This document shows positions 1 to 13,094 of a DNA stretch of 64,000 nt, piece after piece. The stretch spans positions 44,529,361 through 44,593,360 of the forward strand of contig CM019216.1 of assembly GCA_009741485.1 (NCBI GenBank), read 5' to 3'. Source of the stretch: Malurus cyaneus samueli. Taxonomy: Eukaryota; Chordata; Aves; Passeriformes; Maluridae. The first letter of the stretch is position 1. The number at the start of each line of letters is the position of its first letter. Position numbers and translations under genes: made by a program. The notes beneath the pieces are model-generated. The model saw only the letters and a program-made list of their open reading frames with translations, made no database searches and was not told the DNA's origin.

Positions 1-49
1 GTCAATAATGCTGGCATGAACATATGGAATGAATGATAGCCAATGGCAC

Positions 50-613
50 CGTGGTCTGTATCAGAAATAGTGTGAACAGCAGGACCAGAGCAGTGATTGT
101 CCCTCTGTTCTTGGCACTGGGGCACTGCTGAGTCCTGTGTTCAGTGCCAGGATCCTTGGCACTGAGATGCCTCCCAACAAGAAAGGCACTGAGGTGCTGG
201 AGGCTGTCCAGAGAAGGGCAATGGAGCTGGTGAAGGGTCTGGAGCACAAGGAGGAGGAGCTGGGGTTGTTCAGTCTAGAGGAAAAAGGGCTCAGAGGGGA
301 TCTCATTGCTCTCTATAACTACCTGGAAGGAGGATGCAGTGAGGTGGGGGTCGGTTTCTTCCAGACAACAACTGAGAGGAAGAGAAGTTGTGCCAAGGAA
401 GGGGATTGACTATTAAAAAAAAATTCTTCATGAAAAGGGTTGTCAAACACTGCAACAACCTTCCTGGGGAACTGGTAGAATCATTATGCCTGGAACTGTT
501 CAAAAGGCATGTGCATGTGGCACTTGGGGACATGGTTTAGTGATGAACACAGTGGTTGGACTCGAGTATCTTTGAGGTCTTTTTCAACCTCAGTGATTCT
601 ATGATTTTATGGT
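50..613 (+). mobile_element. CR1 LINE fragment, 3' end
   Basis: From about 50 the sequence follows the 3' part of avian CR1 elements: a 'tgtatcagaaatagtgtg' segment, then 'gcagtgattgtccc', 'aggtgctggaggctgtccag', and 'ggacatggtttagtg' near 530. It ends in the CR1 terminus 'tgattctatgatttt' at about 593-607. The left boundary is uncertain and may lie outside the window. The copy is 5'-truncated and mutated. The 90-residue open frame at 137-409 is a remnant or chance frame within it, not a host gene. Confidence 0.85.
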
Positions 614-2232
614 TGAAAATTGACTGTCAATAAACAGCCAAGAGGTTCATCAGGATGGCAGGCAAGAGCGCCCCCTCAGCACACTCTTTCCCCTAGCAAA
701 CAAAGAATTCATGTCACTCCAGCAGTGAGGTGTTTTCTTTTATTTTTGCTCCATTAAAATTGACTGTACAGCTGGGCTATATTTTTCATCCACAACAATT
801 TGCACTATGTCATTTTCTTGTTTAGTTTAAACAACAGGCAATAATAAAACAAGGGCAGGTGAATGTGTTACTATGGTTCCTGTTTGTAGTGCAGAATAAC
901 AGGCACAGAGAAGGCACACAGAGACAGGAAGGTCACAATCTTTGCCAAGGAAATCTATCTTTTAACTCAGATTTTGGTATTTGTCAACTTGTTCTTTCTG
1001 ATCATCCTTTGTTGGATATGTAAATTAAAATATGTGATTCTATCTCCAATAGCATTATTTGTTTTCCTTTCTCTAAATGTTATGTGTCTAAACACAGCAA
1101 GAAGACCATTCCAAATTTATGGGATGCAGAAGATAAAACCTCATTCAAACTACCTTAGAAATGAAAAATCTATCTGGCTTGTGGTTTTGACTGCTACCTG
1201 TGACACAAATAGAAGAAAAGCACAAAATGCTGTTACAGTTGCTAATTTATCATTAACATAGTCTGTGTCCGCTTTTGGTCGGATGTTATTTAAAAGAATG
1301 TTTTCATGGTACCAGATTTATTTCCTCATGAAGAGAACATTTGCTATGTGACTATAGTTTGCCAGATGAACTCTTCTACTCCCTAACTGCTTTGTCCCAC
1401 CTACTCCAGGTGGGGCCAGGAAAACACACATGTATCCAGAGACATTAGACTCAATTCCTTCACAATCTCTCCACCTGACAGATTGTTTTTGGTATAAGAA
1501 ATACTGCAGGTGCTAGAAGAGCTCAGCAATGAGAAGATGCTTTACTGGTAAATATAAAAATTAAGGCTCTTGTTTCCTCAGTCTGTCCAAAACAGACTTC
1601 ATGGTAGCAGGTGTGCTCTTCTTGGATGTATTTCATCTTGTGCAGCACACATTTGGACTGAAATTCTGCAGCAGACTGAGCCCAAGCCATGGATTTATCT
1701 TTTTTTTCCCCTATTAACACAGATTGTTACTAACTTCATCCAAGTCATTCACCCAGGAAGGGATCTCTCAGGCCAAAGGAAGGAAGCAAATTAACCTTTT
1801 TTTTGAACAAGAAATTATGCACGAATAAGAAGTATTTGACTTTTGACATAAGTTAGTTCTATTATATAATGTAGATATAAAAATACTAGTAAAATATAGT
1901 ATACAAAATGATCTTTTCAGTTTTAGTATATGACTTCTACCAATTACCTTTGGTCTGAGGAGAGCAACATAATAAAGAAATCTCATTCTTTCTTAGTTCT
2001 GATAGCCAAATATACATGAAAATTCCCTTTCTTATAAGTAGTGTTTATTTTGTTTTTCCCAGACTGGAGATACTGCACATCCTTTCTGACCTTTGACCCA
2101 GTTATTGATCCACCTTATCAGCACTACTTCAGTCATATCGGACAGAGACAACCAGGAAGAAAAGCTGTTATCTAAAGAAGTTTCTCACTTTCCTTCTTGC
2201 TTTACGTCACTCTGTTTCTTACCAAGGACAAG

Positions 2233-2256
2233 TTTTTTTTTTTTAAAAAAAAAAAA
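2233..2256. repeat. T12-A12 perfect palindrome
   Basis: Twelve T are followed directly by twelve A, giving a 24-bp self-complementary tract, then GAAAAAA. It sits in FRK intron 1. Confidence 0.9.
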
Positions 2257-5200
2257 GAAAAAATACTATCTTCCCGATAAAAATTCACAGACACTTCAGC
2301 AAGGAGACAAACTGGTCTGCTGCAGCACTTGCTGAGAACAAGCAATGACCCAGCACTATTCTCTGCCAGAACTGACAACACAGATCCAGATGGACTATCT
2401 GATCTCTAACTGCCTCTACAATAAAGACCATGTCAATATGTTGACAAAAGAGGGCCAGACATATTTGCTTGTTAATATTCTTGAAGGTCACAGGCAAAAC
2501 TAAAATAATTAGCAAAAAAAATTTGACTATTCTGCAAGCAGTTTTCAAGCACCTATTGGCTAAACTTACAGAGTGGCCCTGTCATCTGTCACCATAGAAC
2601 ATTTCATGCACCTCTATCCCTTTATTTCAGTGACTTTATGGAGTAGCCATGCATGTATATGAATGTAACCTTTTTAATAGTTTCTACACAAACAGGCTGA
2701 AATCAGCTGCCAAAGAATATATTTGGTTTAGTTTGGTTGGTTTGGTTTTCTTCCCAAGCTTCCTAAGAGTCACACCATGAATCATGTCTGTTTCTCAGGA
2801 CACAACAGCCAACATTTCTTCGTCTAATAAGATGGACATGCAATCCAGAAATAAAATTCCAGTTTCTCTGCAGATGTACAGAAGCTGGTGGGTGCTACAA
2901 AACATGTACTCAGTTAGGTCAAAGAGTCAGCTGCATCTGACAAATATTGCAAGCATAAAAAACACACTGCAAATATATGGTAAATGTGCATTTTGGCAGG
3001 TGAACACGAGACTGTAAGTCTTCCATCCTTTGTCTGTTCTGTGCTGGGACCATAAAGGACTGCCATACAGGATGCAAGGATGCATTAGAAACTTCCCCTA
3101 CTTCCACAAATGTCTGTGTCACGGCCATGACCAACTGGTCAACGCCAAAGGGAAATAAAATCAAAATGAAAAGATGAGAGAAGGTAAACTTGGGGCAGTG
3201 AATATGATTAGAGCCTTGAATTTTAATAAAAGGGATGTTGGAACAACTTTTTTTCTACTTTCAAGCTTTAGGGAAAACAAGGGTTAGTTAAACCATCATT
3301 ACTCTTGTTCTTACTGTTTCTCTAGTATAAGAGGTGTGAACTACAGAGTGTGGGTGAAAGGGAATTCTTGGAGGAAATTGTAGCAAGGGATATTCCAATC
3401 TGATACAAGGCAATAAAAATCCTCACTGTGAGGATGAATAGCTCAACTGCAAATGCTCAACAAAGAGGTCTAGCTTTATTTTGGCCATGTTTGATTTGGG
3501 GTAACACTTCAAATGTCCTGCAGAGGTCCTTTCTAACCTGTCTACTGTTATAAGTATATGGGCTGACAGCAGAATGTTTAGTCTTGTATATACATGAAGA
3601 TCACGAAAGCCAAGTGACTTAGAAAGAAATCTGAGAAAAGACAACATGTTTAGCCAGATCTTAACATGTTTAGCTGGGAAATTATAAACTCATTGTAGAG
3701 AAATTACTTCATCTGAGAGCTGGAAAAGCCCTTCATGTTTTACTCTTGAGTGTTCTAACAATCTATGGAGAAAAATATTTTGCTGTAACTTAGTCTTTAT
3801 GATAAAGGGAGAAAGGTATATGAAAAAGGTAAAAAACAATAAAATTGATTCAGTAACGAGTGAAAAACCAGAGGTTACACAACAATGCACTTTGGCAAAC
3901 TTGACTTTGTATTTGAAGCTCTAGGTACAGAAAGATAAGGACCTTAGGAGTTGAGACATTGTATAACTGAGAAAAATTACTTCCAAAGTATTAACAGCAT
4001 GAAGAAATCAGATGACTTCTAATAAAACTAGCTCTTGAAAGAGAGCAAAGGCCAAGCTGAGCTGAATTAGAGCCTACCACCATTTATCTAGTGATTCAGA
4101 AAATGCCTTCCCTGCAGATTAATTTCTCCAGTTGGAAGAATTTTTTTGAACACGGCCATCGAAATTGTTGTCTGCCTGAATACAGAAATAGAAATAGTTG
4201 GTCAGACTCTGGAAATTAAGGTCTTCAGGTTAGAGATTAATCTTAGAGTTGCCCTAAAATGCCTCTAGCACAAATCCTACAGCTGATAAAAGACTAGCAT
4301 AATCATATCTGAGCCAATTTTCCCAGCCCTTGGCAGTACAGTGGGCAGATCAGGTCAGAGATGAGATTTAACTGAAAAGCGGCGTCATCATCACTCTAAA
4401 GTCAACATTAATTCTGAGACTATTAATGAATGTCATTTATGCTGTTTCTTTACAAACTGATAATTTTTGTCAAAACATACTCCTGGAACTGCAGTCAGAC
4501 CTGTTTCAGCAAACATTGCCTGTGACTGCTTCATAGAGAAATAACTGCACAGCCTGGGCTGACTCAAACCTTACTCATGCTCACTAGGGAGCTAAGTAAA
4601 TGATACTGGATGATTGCTGCTCTGTTTCAGAATATTTAGTAAGATCTGGCACTCTTTGAAGGGGCAGAAAAACACGGGATGGATAATTAAACTCTGTGAA
4701 AGTTTAATAACTTAATTTGTACTCTGTTACTGTATCCACTTGTGCCCTTTGCAGTACTTGCTCCAGTTAAGTTTGTCCTGACAGTAGAGATTTGCCTCCA
4801 GAGAATTTGCATATAATCTAGAAGAAACCATAAGAAACTTATCTGTTAGAGACTCACCCATCATTTGGAAAAAGATAAAAATGTGTAAAGGTAGCTTGCT
4901 TTAACTGATTAATTGGTAACTTTGCAGCTGGTGGAGCTGAACACTGTTCAGGACAGTTCATATATTTTTGCTTTGGGTGGATATCTGATACACACTTACT
5001 CAAATACACTTTGTAAAAATAAAAAAATGAACCAGCACAGCAGTAACCAACTTGATCTTCCCAGACGACTTTTTAAAAACCTGATGACTGTATACCAGAG
5101 AGGGAAATAATTTAAAACAAAATACAAACCCTCCACACTCTGCCTTTCGTTAATTAATTTTCTTGTGACCACAGTGTGTTTTCCATGCACGTGCCAGCTA

Positions 5201-5338
5201 GCACTGCCACCTCTAGTACCACCGGAGGTGGAGTGTGACAGGGTACTACCCAGCAAGAGAAAAGGCTGTGACCTCCTGTCCCAAACCCGTTTAAAGCAAC
5301 ACAAAAGAGTCTCATTTCACATGATGGGGGTTACTCAC

Positions 5339-5769
5339 GGCTCAGCTTCAATGCTCTCGTCAGGGGCTATGTAGTTGGCAGGGATGTAGCCTGTGAGCTT
5401 TCGGCCAGGACAGACTGACCCCGCTGGCAGGAGGAGCCTGGCATACCACCATCCCTCGTGAGATGCATTCAGCACTTCCAGCTTATCCCCAGCTTGGAAG
5501 CTCAAGTCCTCTTCAGTGCGAGCATCGTAGTCGAACAGTGCCACAAAGGTGCAAGTGTTTGCTAGATCCTGGCCAGGCAGTGGAGGTAAAGGTTTCTCTT
5601 TTATCTTACTCTCTGGGTCCTTCTGTCCTGCTTGGAGATCAGGTTTTACAACAGCAAGGTTGGCGAAGACTTGGCCGACTTTGTCTTCCTGCTCACCATT
5701 TCTCCCCAAGAATAAGCAGGGGATGTAAGGCTCCAAACAGGGACAGTGCTTCTGGCAAAAGTTTCCCAT
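5339..5769 (-). CDS. FRK: FRK coding exon 1: N-terminal region plus SH3 domain of Fyn-related tyrosine kinase
   Basis: FRK is a cytoplasmic/nuclear Src-family tyrosine kinase that restrains epithelial growth; known partners include PTEN and RB. This exon encodes the first 143 residues plus two bases of codon 144. It begins at ATG 5769 (MGNFC) and ends at a GTGAGT donor read from 5338 downward. The SH3 domain spans about residues 74-137, with an ALFDY motif (77-81), the WW pair (107-108) and IPANY (129-133), all of which contact proline ligands. The exon ends in AEP, where the SH2 domain of exon 2 would follow. SH2 and kinase exons are not in the window and must lie to the left. Gly2 and Cys 5, 9, 11 and 18 suggest lipid anchoring. 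The linker between residues 20 and 73 is longer than I recall for human FRK and holds a KEKPLPPLP motif. Identification is by recognised family sequence; confidence is high. Confidence 0.94.
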
Positions 5770-6600
5770 CCTGATTCTTCCTCTGCTTCTGCTTTTCTTT
5801 TGCTTTTCCTGATTGCAAGATCCTTAGACCAATTCTTGCACCATCTACATCTTAGCTTTTTTCAGATTTCTTCTCCCCCTCCTCCTTTGGCACGAAATGA
5901 AACAACCCTTGGCACAGCTGGAAGCTCCTCTCTGGATCCCACGGAGAGCTCATTACAGATGGCTCCCAGTTTGGGAGTGAAACCTGAGCATTCAAGTGCC
6001 TGTGCACGTGTGGACGGAATTTCTCACTTCCTCTCCAGAACAGGAAAGCAACCCAACAGCTGTGCTGGGCTGAGCTCTGAGAACAGCAGGGAATGTGGAG
6101 CTTCTTCTGTATTAGCAAAACAATAATGTCAGAACACATAAATAAGGGAGGCTTTTCAATTCCTTCTGCTCAGGATGGGTGTTTTCTTATCTCAGATGTG
6201 GTCTGGTCATATGATCAGTGGGGAATGTCCGTCTTGGTAATGATTAACCAAACTGACTTGTCTGCTTCCTCAGCAGTGTGACGTGGGCAGCTTGAATGAA
6301 TATTTATTTTTTGTTTCCTGGTTTGTACTGGTTTCGTTTCACAGCAGGAAGGCTTTTCTTGCCTGAGACTGGCAGACACCCTCACCTGGAGTGCACCCAT
6401 GGCTCCTGCCCTCACTCACACCTGGGCATATTCCCTGCTAAGTACCAGCCCCTCAGACCAACCCTCTGGTTACTTTATTCAGCTGGAATGGGCACTTTTT
6501 ACAATAAAAACAAATATATGTGGTTTACAGTCATAAAACAGTTTATTTGAATGTGTCCTTTCTTCTGCATGTTAAAGAAACATAGGCATTATCCAAAAAA
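5770..6600 (-). promoter_or_regulatory. FRK: FRK 5' flank / presumed 5'UTR and promoter region
   Basis: This is the DNA immediately upstream of the FRK start codon in its direction of transcription. The first 60 bases upstream of the ATG are purine-rich on the coding strand. There is no CpG island here, unlike NT5DC1, which fits a tissue-restricted promoter. I cannot place the transcription start or decide whether a separate 5'UTR exon exists. Confidence 0.4.
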
Positions 6601-6994
6601 CATTTCTCTAGGTGGTTGATTAATTATAGTGACTTTATATAAAAATAATGGCTGTTTCCAGTCACCAGTATATCCCCATTTTTAAAGCATCTCTAACCCA
6701 GGAAAAAGACCAAGCCTGGGTGTTTGGATATTGCTGTGGCAAAGCTGGCTGAAGGTTGGTTGCAGCAGTGCAACCCGAACTTTGTAACTCCTGAAAATCA
6801 CCACAGGCTGGGGAAAGTGCAATGCTTGGAGCAGGAGCAGGAAGCACAGGAAATACAGAGAGAGCCTGTCTGCATAATCACATAATGGTGGCATTTCAGT
6901 AACAGAAAAACTCTTATAGATCAGAGTCTATTTATTGTGATAAATCAAAACTCACTCATAGGCCTACACTTCCTGGTTAAAAAATCTGAGTTCC

Positions 6995-6997
<3 letters not shown>

Positions 6998-7031
<34 letters not shown>
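6998..7031. repeat. Poly-T tract, 34 nt
   Basis: An uninterrupted run of T. If read as a poly-A tail on the minus strand, the adjoining sequence at 7032 onward is not a recognisable retrocopy. Confidence 0.95.
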
Positions 7032-7032
<1 letters not shown>

Positions 7033-8397
7033 TTGGTCAGGAGTATGGTGCTGTTTTCCCAAAAAAAAATCTGTCATCTCTCAGTTCCATTTAGAGTTGC
7101 CGACTTCTGTTGTTTTACTTTCATAGAAAGAAAATAACAGAAACCAAAGTAACTTGCTTTAATAGTGTCTCTCACTCTTTTGAATGAGGACACCAGTGGC
7201 AGAGGCAGGAGGCTGCATATGAACTAGGGACTTTGGAATGACTAAAAGAAATCTCCACCCAAATTTCAGGTGCATCTCCACTGAAGAGGAATGGGGAACT
7301 GCTTACGCACTCTTCTGCAATGTTACAAAAGAAATTAAATAGAAGAGGAAGTACCATATACATCAAGTTATCACTAAAACTCATCAACTTTCAGGTCTGA
7401 TAAAAGAAAGTTATACTGATTTTGCAGAGTATGATAATCGTATCTAGTTTATGAACAATACCCAAAGGCATTGATAACAGTAGGAATTACAACAATATCC
7501 AAAGGTAAGAAAGGCCTGTATTTATAAACTACCTTCATTAGTGTTATTTAAAGAAATGACTATGTTTACTGGAAGCTGAGAATATTAGAAACTTCTGTTA
7601 AGTAATCTGGGAATTTTTAGTTTGCATATTTGATTTTTCCTGTAATGTTTCATGGTTCTGGCAACTTGGGCATTAATTCAGCAAAGATTTGGACACAAAC
7701 TTACTGCCCAGAATACTTTCACCATGACAATGGAGTCACTTCCATCATACAGAATTCAACTTCTCTCTCAGTTTGTGCCCCTGCTTGGCTTTACAAGAAA
7801 AGAAAAACTTTTGCTGGAAGTGATCAATAACTATTAAATCAGATTATTTTCATCCTGATCTTCAGGACCACTTCTATGTATTAAACAATTGGACTTTAAC
7901 AAATAGCAATGAAATACATTAATCAGCCACAAAAGTCTTCTCAAAAAGAGAGAAGGTTGTTGAGAAACACTGAGCAAATTTCCTATCCCATGTGGGACAG
8001 GACAGTAGGTGAGCTGTGGTGGCCACACTGCAGCAGTGCTGCTGCTTTGTTCCCATCCCGGTGACTTTATTGAGGATTCACTGCATTTCTGAAAATAAAG
8101 AAGTACTCTTTATGGTTTAGAGACTATATAATTTTATCACAGGCAAGAAAAGAAAACTAGCATGCAATAAAAATGTTCTTGCTGGTTTTACTGAAAAAGT
8201 AAAATCTGATAAATCCCATAATCCTGATTTTCAAATTCACAGTTTGGAACAAATGAGGATAATCATGTATATTCAAGGGCTTTTCAATATAAACTGTTGT
8301 CCAAGTCCTCTGCACTGGTATTACATGTAATTTAATAGAATAATCTTTGCAGTACCTATTTCTTGGCTTAATTTATTTCTTTTTTCTTGTATCCCAC

Positions 8398-8399
<2 letters not shown>

Positions 8400-8432
<33 letters not shown>
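8400..8432. repeat. Poly-T tract, 33 nt
   Basis: An uninterrupted run of T ending before 'ctgcaaaaagg'. No retroposon body is recognised on either side. The length is likely polymorphic and error-prone in assembly. Confidence 0.95.
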
Positions 8433-11400
8433 CTGCAAAAAGGAGGCCAGACAGTACTTGGGATTCTGTATATCAGAGGACAATTGTTCAAATAAATAAG
8501 TTGCTGGATGTAAAGTGACTGTAAATGTCTTAATCAGATATATTGACGAATTTTATTAACAAAAGTGCTTTAAGAAGAAAACAAAGGTCTCACCTCCTTC
8601 TTACAGCCAGCATTAGCTGGTGAGAAGGATGTATTTATTATAACCAGAATAGCACATTTACAGTATGAATACTGAAGTTTAGTATTCTGGTCCTTATATT
8701 ACAAAAAATCCCAAACACTAATATTGCAAGTAATCTCTTAAAGTATGCAACACCGTAAAACAAAGATTGATCACTTAAAAGCTGTGTCTGACAGGACTAC
8801 GTAGACTTATATTTTAGAAAAGAGAGCAAATTTATTTAATCAAGCAGTACTTTCCCCCTTCAAACTGGGTAGTTCTCCATTGCTTTTAATATATATTTCC
8901 TTGTTCTGTAAAGAAAAGAGTGCACACTGATGCTATAGGTTTGAGGACAACAAAGAGCTGAAGTTACTTTTTATGTTCTGTATGTTTCCTATAAAGTCCA
9001 GTATAAGCAAGACTATTGCAAGGAGCCTTACACTTGCTTAAAGGATTAATTTGAAGTCCTCTAAATCCATTAAATCAAATTCTAATTAACTTAGAGTCAA
9101 TATTCCTTAGGTCTTGTTTATTTTACAAAACAATCATGTTTAAACATGGTGTTGAAACATATTTCTCTTAGCTGCCTGAATGGACAGAAAAATAATGTGT
9201 TAACATTATATCCTTTAGTAAACTTAGTACAAAACTAATCTACAATACTGACATTAATTGAAGTGCTCTTGGAATCAGGTCCTGCTCTGCATGAATTAAG
9301 GTATCAGACTGAGACATATTAAATAAGTACAGATAAGATTTGAATCCATAATATTTTAAAAGTCTTGTTTTGATGTAAGTTCTATTTGTGTTCCATGCTT
9401 TCAAAAATGATTTTTCATGAGTTTGCATTACACCTGTTTCCTATGATTATTGATTTGTATGTGCTCTGTATGGAACTATTGGCATAAATACATAAAAACT
9501 TGGAGTTTCAGAAAAAAATTAATCTCCCTTCAACACATAAATATGCTGGTCCATATTTCAGAGACAAGGAATGAACATCACTGAGACTCAGTCTTCGGTG
9601 CTGATGATACATGGTGTTTGAAACAATTTCTCTATATCATGCAGAGAAGAATTGAGGTCTGAGTAGTGTGCTGTTGGGGAAAAATGAATATTCCAAGGCA
9701 ATATCTATCAACAGTTTTGTTAAGAAATATGAGTCAGTTGAAATTGGAAATTGAAAAAGAGAGTGGTTTTTCTTAATGAGACCACAACAGAAACAAACAT
9801 TTTCTTTCATAATTGCGCTGAATTCTGTAAAAGGAAAAATCTGCATGTAGGAAAATGAGAAATTGAGGCATAAAGTACCAGAATTGTAATTAAATAATGC
9901 ATGATACTGCTGCCTGTAGCATCACTTTCTATACTGTATGATCTTTTTCAAGCCAGAAGCTATACTGCAGCATCTAATGCATACTAGTTTAATATTTGAC
10001 ATTATTTTCTTTGCTCAGAAAAACTTCTTAATGCATTATGAGAAAGCAAGTCAAAACTTTCATCAAAGTAAAATATTCAAATAATGTGACCTTTAAAGAA
10101 ATAAACAGAAAACCAGAAGTATATTGTTTCAAATCTGTGCTTGGGAAATAATTCAAATGACTAAATATTTTAAAGTTGTGTAGCTTTTTCAAGGTAACAA
10201 ACTAAAATAAAGTACAGTGTTAGTTTTTTTTATATATATTACAGCTGTCTTTTCAGCTATATTTCTTTCCATTTGCACATTAAAATGGAACATATTACTA
10301 CCACTTTGTAGCTTTTTTATATTCCTTTTAATCAGCACTTCCACTTTGTTTCTCTAATTTGCAAATTGACATTTTTTCAGTGAAAATAAATTATGTGCCT
10401 AATTTTACTCTTGACAAAATTGTTTACTCTTATTGATTAATCACTTTCCCGGTTTTGTCTATTATCTTAAACGATAAATCCAAAAAGACATAGAGTTATA
10501 TTTGATTCGATATTTTCAAACTTGAAATCTTTTTGCATTTGTAATGAGAAAGCTCTGGCTGTTTATTTCCACAAGGCTGATCCAGTAATCCATCTCTACC
10601 CTAGGAAACATTAAAAGTATACTTTCAAGTGCTTTGGTGTTGAGGGTGAGGGCTGCTTATTTATTAACCAAATTTGGGCCTGAAACATGCTACATCTGAC
10701 AGCAAATTAAGAGAGAGGAATAAGGCTCTGCCAAGGATTGACAGAATAGAGACTTTCTCGATTTGTTCAGATAAACAGATCCCACTTTGCTCAGATTTAA
10801 TGTGAGTTTTGCCATTATCTGCAATGGTACCAGACCTCAGCCATTATTTTTCATTTCATTGCACATTATTTTAAATGATATACAGCTCACACTGTTAAAT
10901 ATTGTAACTTAATTTGCTTTCTATGAAACAGCCTCTCTGAATAAAACCAGAGAGCTGTAGCTCTCTAAGGCGTGAAAAATACTTCTAATCTAATCTATCT
11001 GTGTGGAAAAAAATATGGCAAGCAGATGACAAAGAATTATCAGCAAACATGACTTTGCCATTCTTTTAAGAAAATGTATTCCAAACCCGACCATGTTATG
11101 AATAATTTTTAAATTTAGAATGTATATGTATTTATGAAGATTTTATGATGGGTCAAGATAATTTCTCACACAACTTTATGAAAGTCTGTGCACTGTGACA
11201 CAGATGACTTGTGAACATGATTCACCATTTTATTCTTAAACTGGAATTGCATCAAAAGAAATAGAGAACTCCAAAGAGAGATGGATAGAAAGGAGTAGTG
11301 TAACAAGGTATTGTACTCATTATTTCACCTGTTAGTGAAAGTGTTTGGGGTTTCTTCCAAAAATAAAATCTCTTCTGACCCTCACTGTACCTCAAAAAGG

Positions 11401-11540
11401 CAGCATCTCACAGGGAGATGAAATTTACAATTAGAATATATTCATACACCATACAGAGGAATACATCTTAATAATTACTTTAGATTATTGAAATATTACA
11501 TGCAAAACCAGTATAAAAACACTAGCTGTTAATTTTAGAG

Positions 11541-11876
11541 TAGAATAGAACAGAACAGAATAGATTAGTTCAGCTGGAGATGACCTACAATGCCTGATCA
11601 CTTCAGGACTGACCAGAAGTTAAAGCATGTTATAAAGGGCATTGCTCAAATGCCTCTCAAACACTGACAGGCTTAGGGTGCCAACCACCTCTCTAGGAAG
11701 ACCATTCCAGTGTTTGACCATTTTCTCAGTAAAGAAATGCTTCCTGACATCCATTTGGAATCTCTCTTGTCACAACTTTGAACCATTTCTACACACCCTG
11801 TTACTGGATCTCAGGGACAAGATATCAGCACCTCCCTCTCTACTCCATCTTACTTTTATTTTCCCTGCTAGATAGA
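11541..11876 (-). mobile_element. CR1 LINE fragment, 3' end, minus orientation
   Basis: The left end shows the reverse complement of the CR1 terminus ('tagaatagaacagaacag'), followed by 'cagctggagatgacctacaa', 'aacactgacaggctt', 'cctctctaggaag' and 'cagtaaagaaatgcttcctga'. It ends around 'cagcacctccctctctactcc'. This is the minus-strand form of the CR1 3' region and is 5'-truncated at about 11876. The 77-residue open frame at 11642-11875 lies entirely within it and is not a host gene. Confidence 0.88.
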
Positions 11877-11879
11877 CCA

Positions 11880-13094
11880 TATTTAAACAAACCTCATTTC
11901 CATGAATTATGCAGATACTAGGATTTCAGATATCTGAAATCTCTCTATAGGAAAAGGACTGATTCTACAACCAGTATCTACGATTGATAGGTGCACAGTC
12001 CACCCATCTTCCTGAGTAGGGGTCCCTCTCTCCTTGCATATTTTCTAAATAGTTTTCTACCTCCTGTTTTATTTCTGCTGTATCTGCCTTTCACAGTGAG
12101 ATGCCACGTAAAGAACAGTACACAAAATGTAAGACACTCTTTATAAGTCAGAGGAAAGGGGATTGGAAGTGGTCCACAACAACTTCAGGATGTGCACTTA
12201 TATATTTTCCATAGGAAAAGGAAAGGATAGGCAAAAAAGGAAGCTATAAACCTGGGTTTACTTCAAACTTGTGTTGGGAAGTAGCATATAGGGTATGTAT
12301 TTAACTCTGGAAACTAAAATTTTAAACACCATAGTGTAGACATGGCCAAAGGCACAACTGATTTGAAAAACATTATCTTACCTACCCATCTTCAGAAGCA
12401 TAGTATAATAATTCACTTTCTTCCGCTGACAAAATTTTCCCAAATTCGTATTCCTTTGTCTTTGTTTCCACAGCTTTAAACTCTTAACAGAATTGCCTCT
12501 CTCACTGTCAAGAGCATGAAGGTAGCTAAATGCAGGCATAGAGTTTTCCTAAAAACAGAAAAGGTGACTCTGACCTGCTTCACAGACTTACACAGAAACA
12601 GAGTACAGATATTTGAACAGTTATATCAGCATGATGGACTCTTCTTGTTGCTTAGCATATATTACTCAATATCACTTCTTTCTTATCAAAATCCAGCACA
12701 CTTTTCTTTTATCCTTCCATCAGACCACTACTAGACACCTTCTGGAGGTAGAAGCAGTAAATATCAAATGCAATTTATATACAAAATAAGCTCTTATATT
12801 TTAGATTTATAGGTATTAATACTACCTTTTTGTTATTGCAGCTCCAAGGAATATTATTATCAGCGATGAAGACAGAAGAAAATATGTATTGAGCAGAAGA
12901 TCAAATGCTCATTAAAAAAGATGACTTGCAGTTAAAGATGTAAAAAAATTGATTTCTCTACTCATCGTAGTGATAGGAAAAAAACTAGATCTTGAAAATC
13001 CAAATATGGTAAGGATTGTAGATCATTAAGTAACTTGTATGTTACTTTGAAAGCCCAAATTTCTGTGTTATGTTACAATGGGTTACATATTTCT
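11880..13094. other. Intergenic DNA, no gene seen
   Basis: AT-rich sequence with no recognised exon, RNA gene or repeat family. Confidence 0.6.

Larger units (their letters stand above)
1..5338 (-). other. FRK: FRK intron 1 (3' part outside window)
   Basis: This stretch follows the FRK exon 1 donor on the minus strand and runs off the left edge. I find no SH2 or kinase exon in it. It holds a CR1 fragment at the left end and a T12-A12 palindrome at 2233-2256. The remainder is AT-rich unique DNA with only short spurious reading frames. A long first intron is typical of this gene. Confidence 0.8.
6601..11540. other. Intergenic DNA between FRK and NT5DC1, no gene seen
   Basis: AT-rich sequence with no exon I can support. 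It contains two long poly-T tracts, listed separately. The part from about 10380 to 11250 is unusually poor in CpG and rich in TAAT-type motifs, including the palindrome TGATTAATCA at 10434-10443, so it could contain conserved non-coding elements. That cannot be judged without alignment. Confidence 0.6.

Noticed and set aside
137..409. A 90-codon frame that looked protein-like
   Set aside because: It lies within a CR1 3' fragment and is disrupted element sequence.
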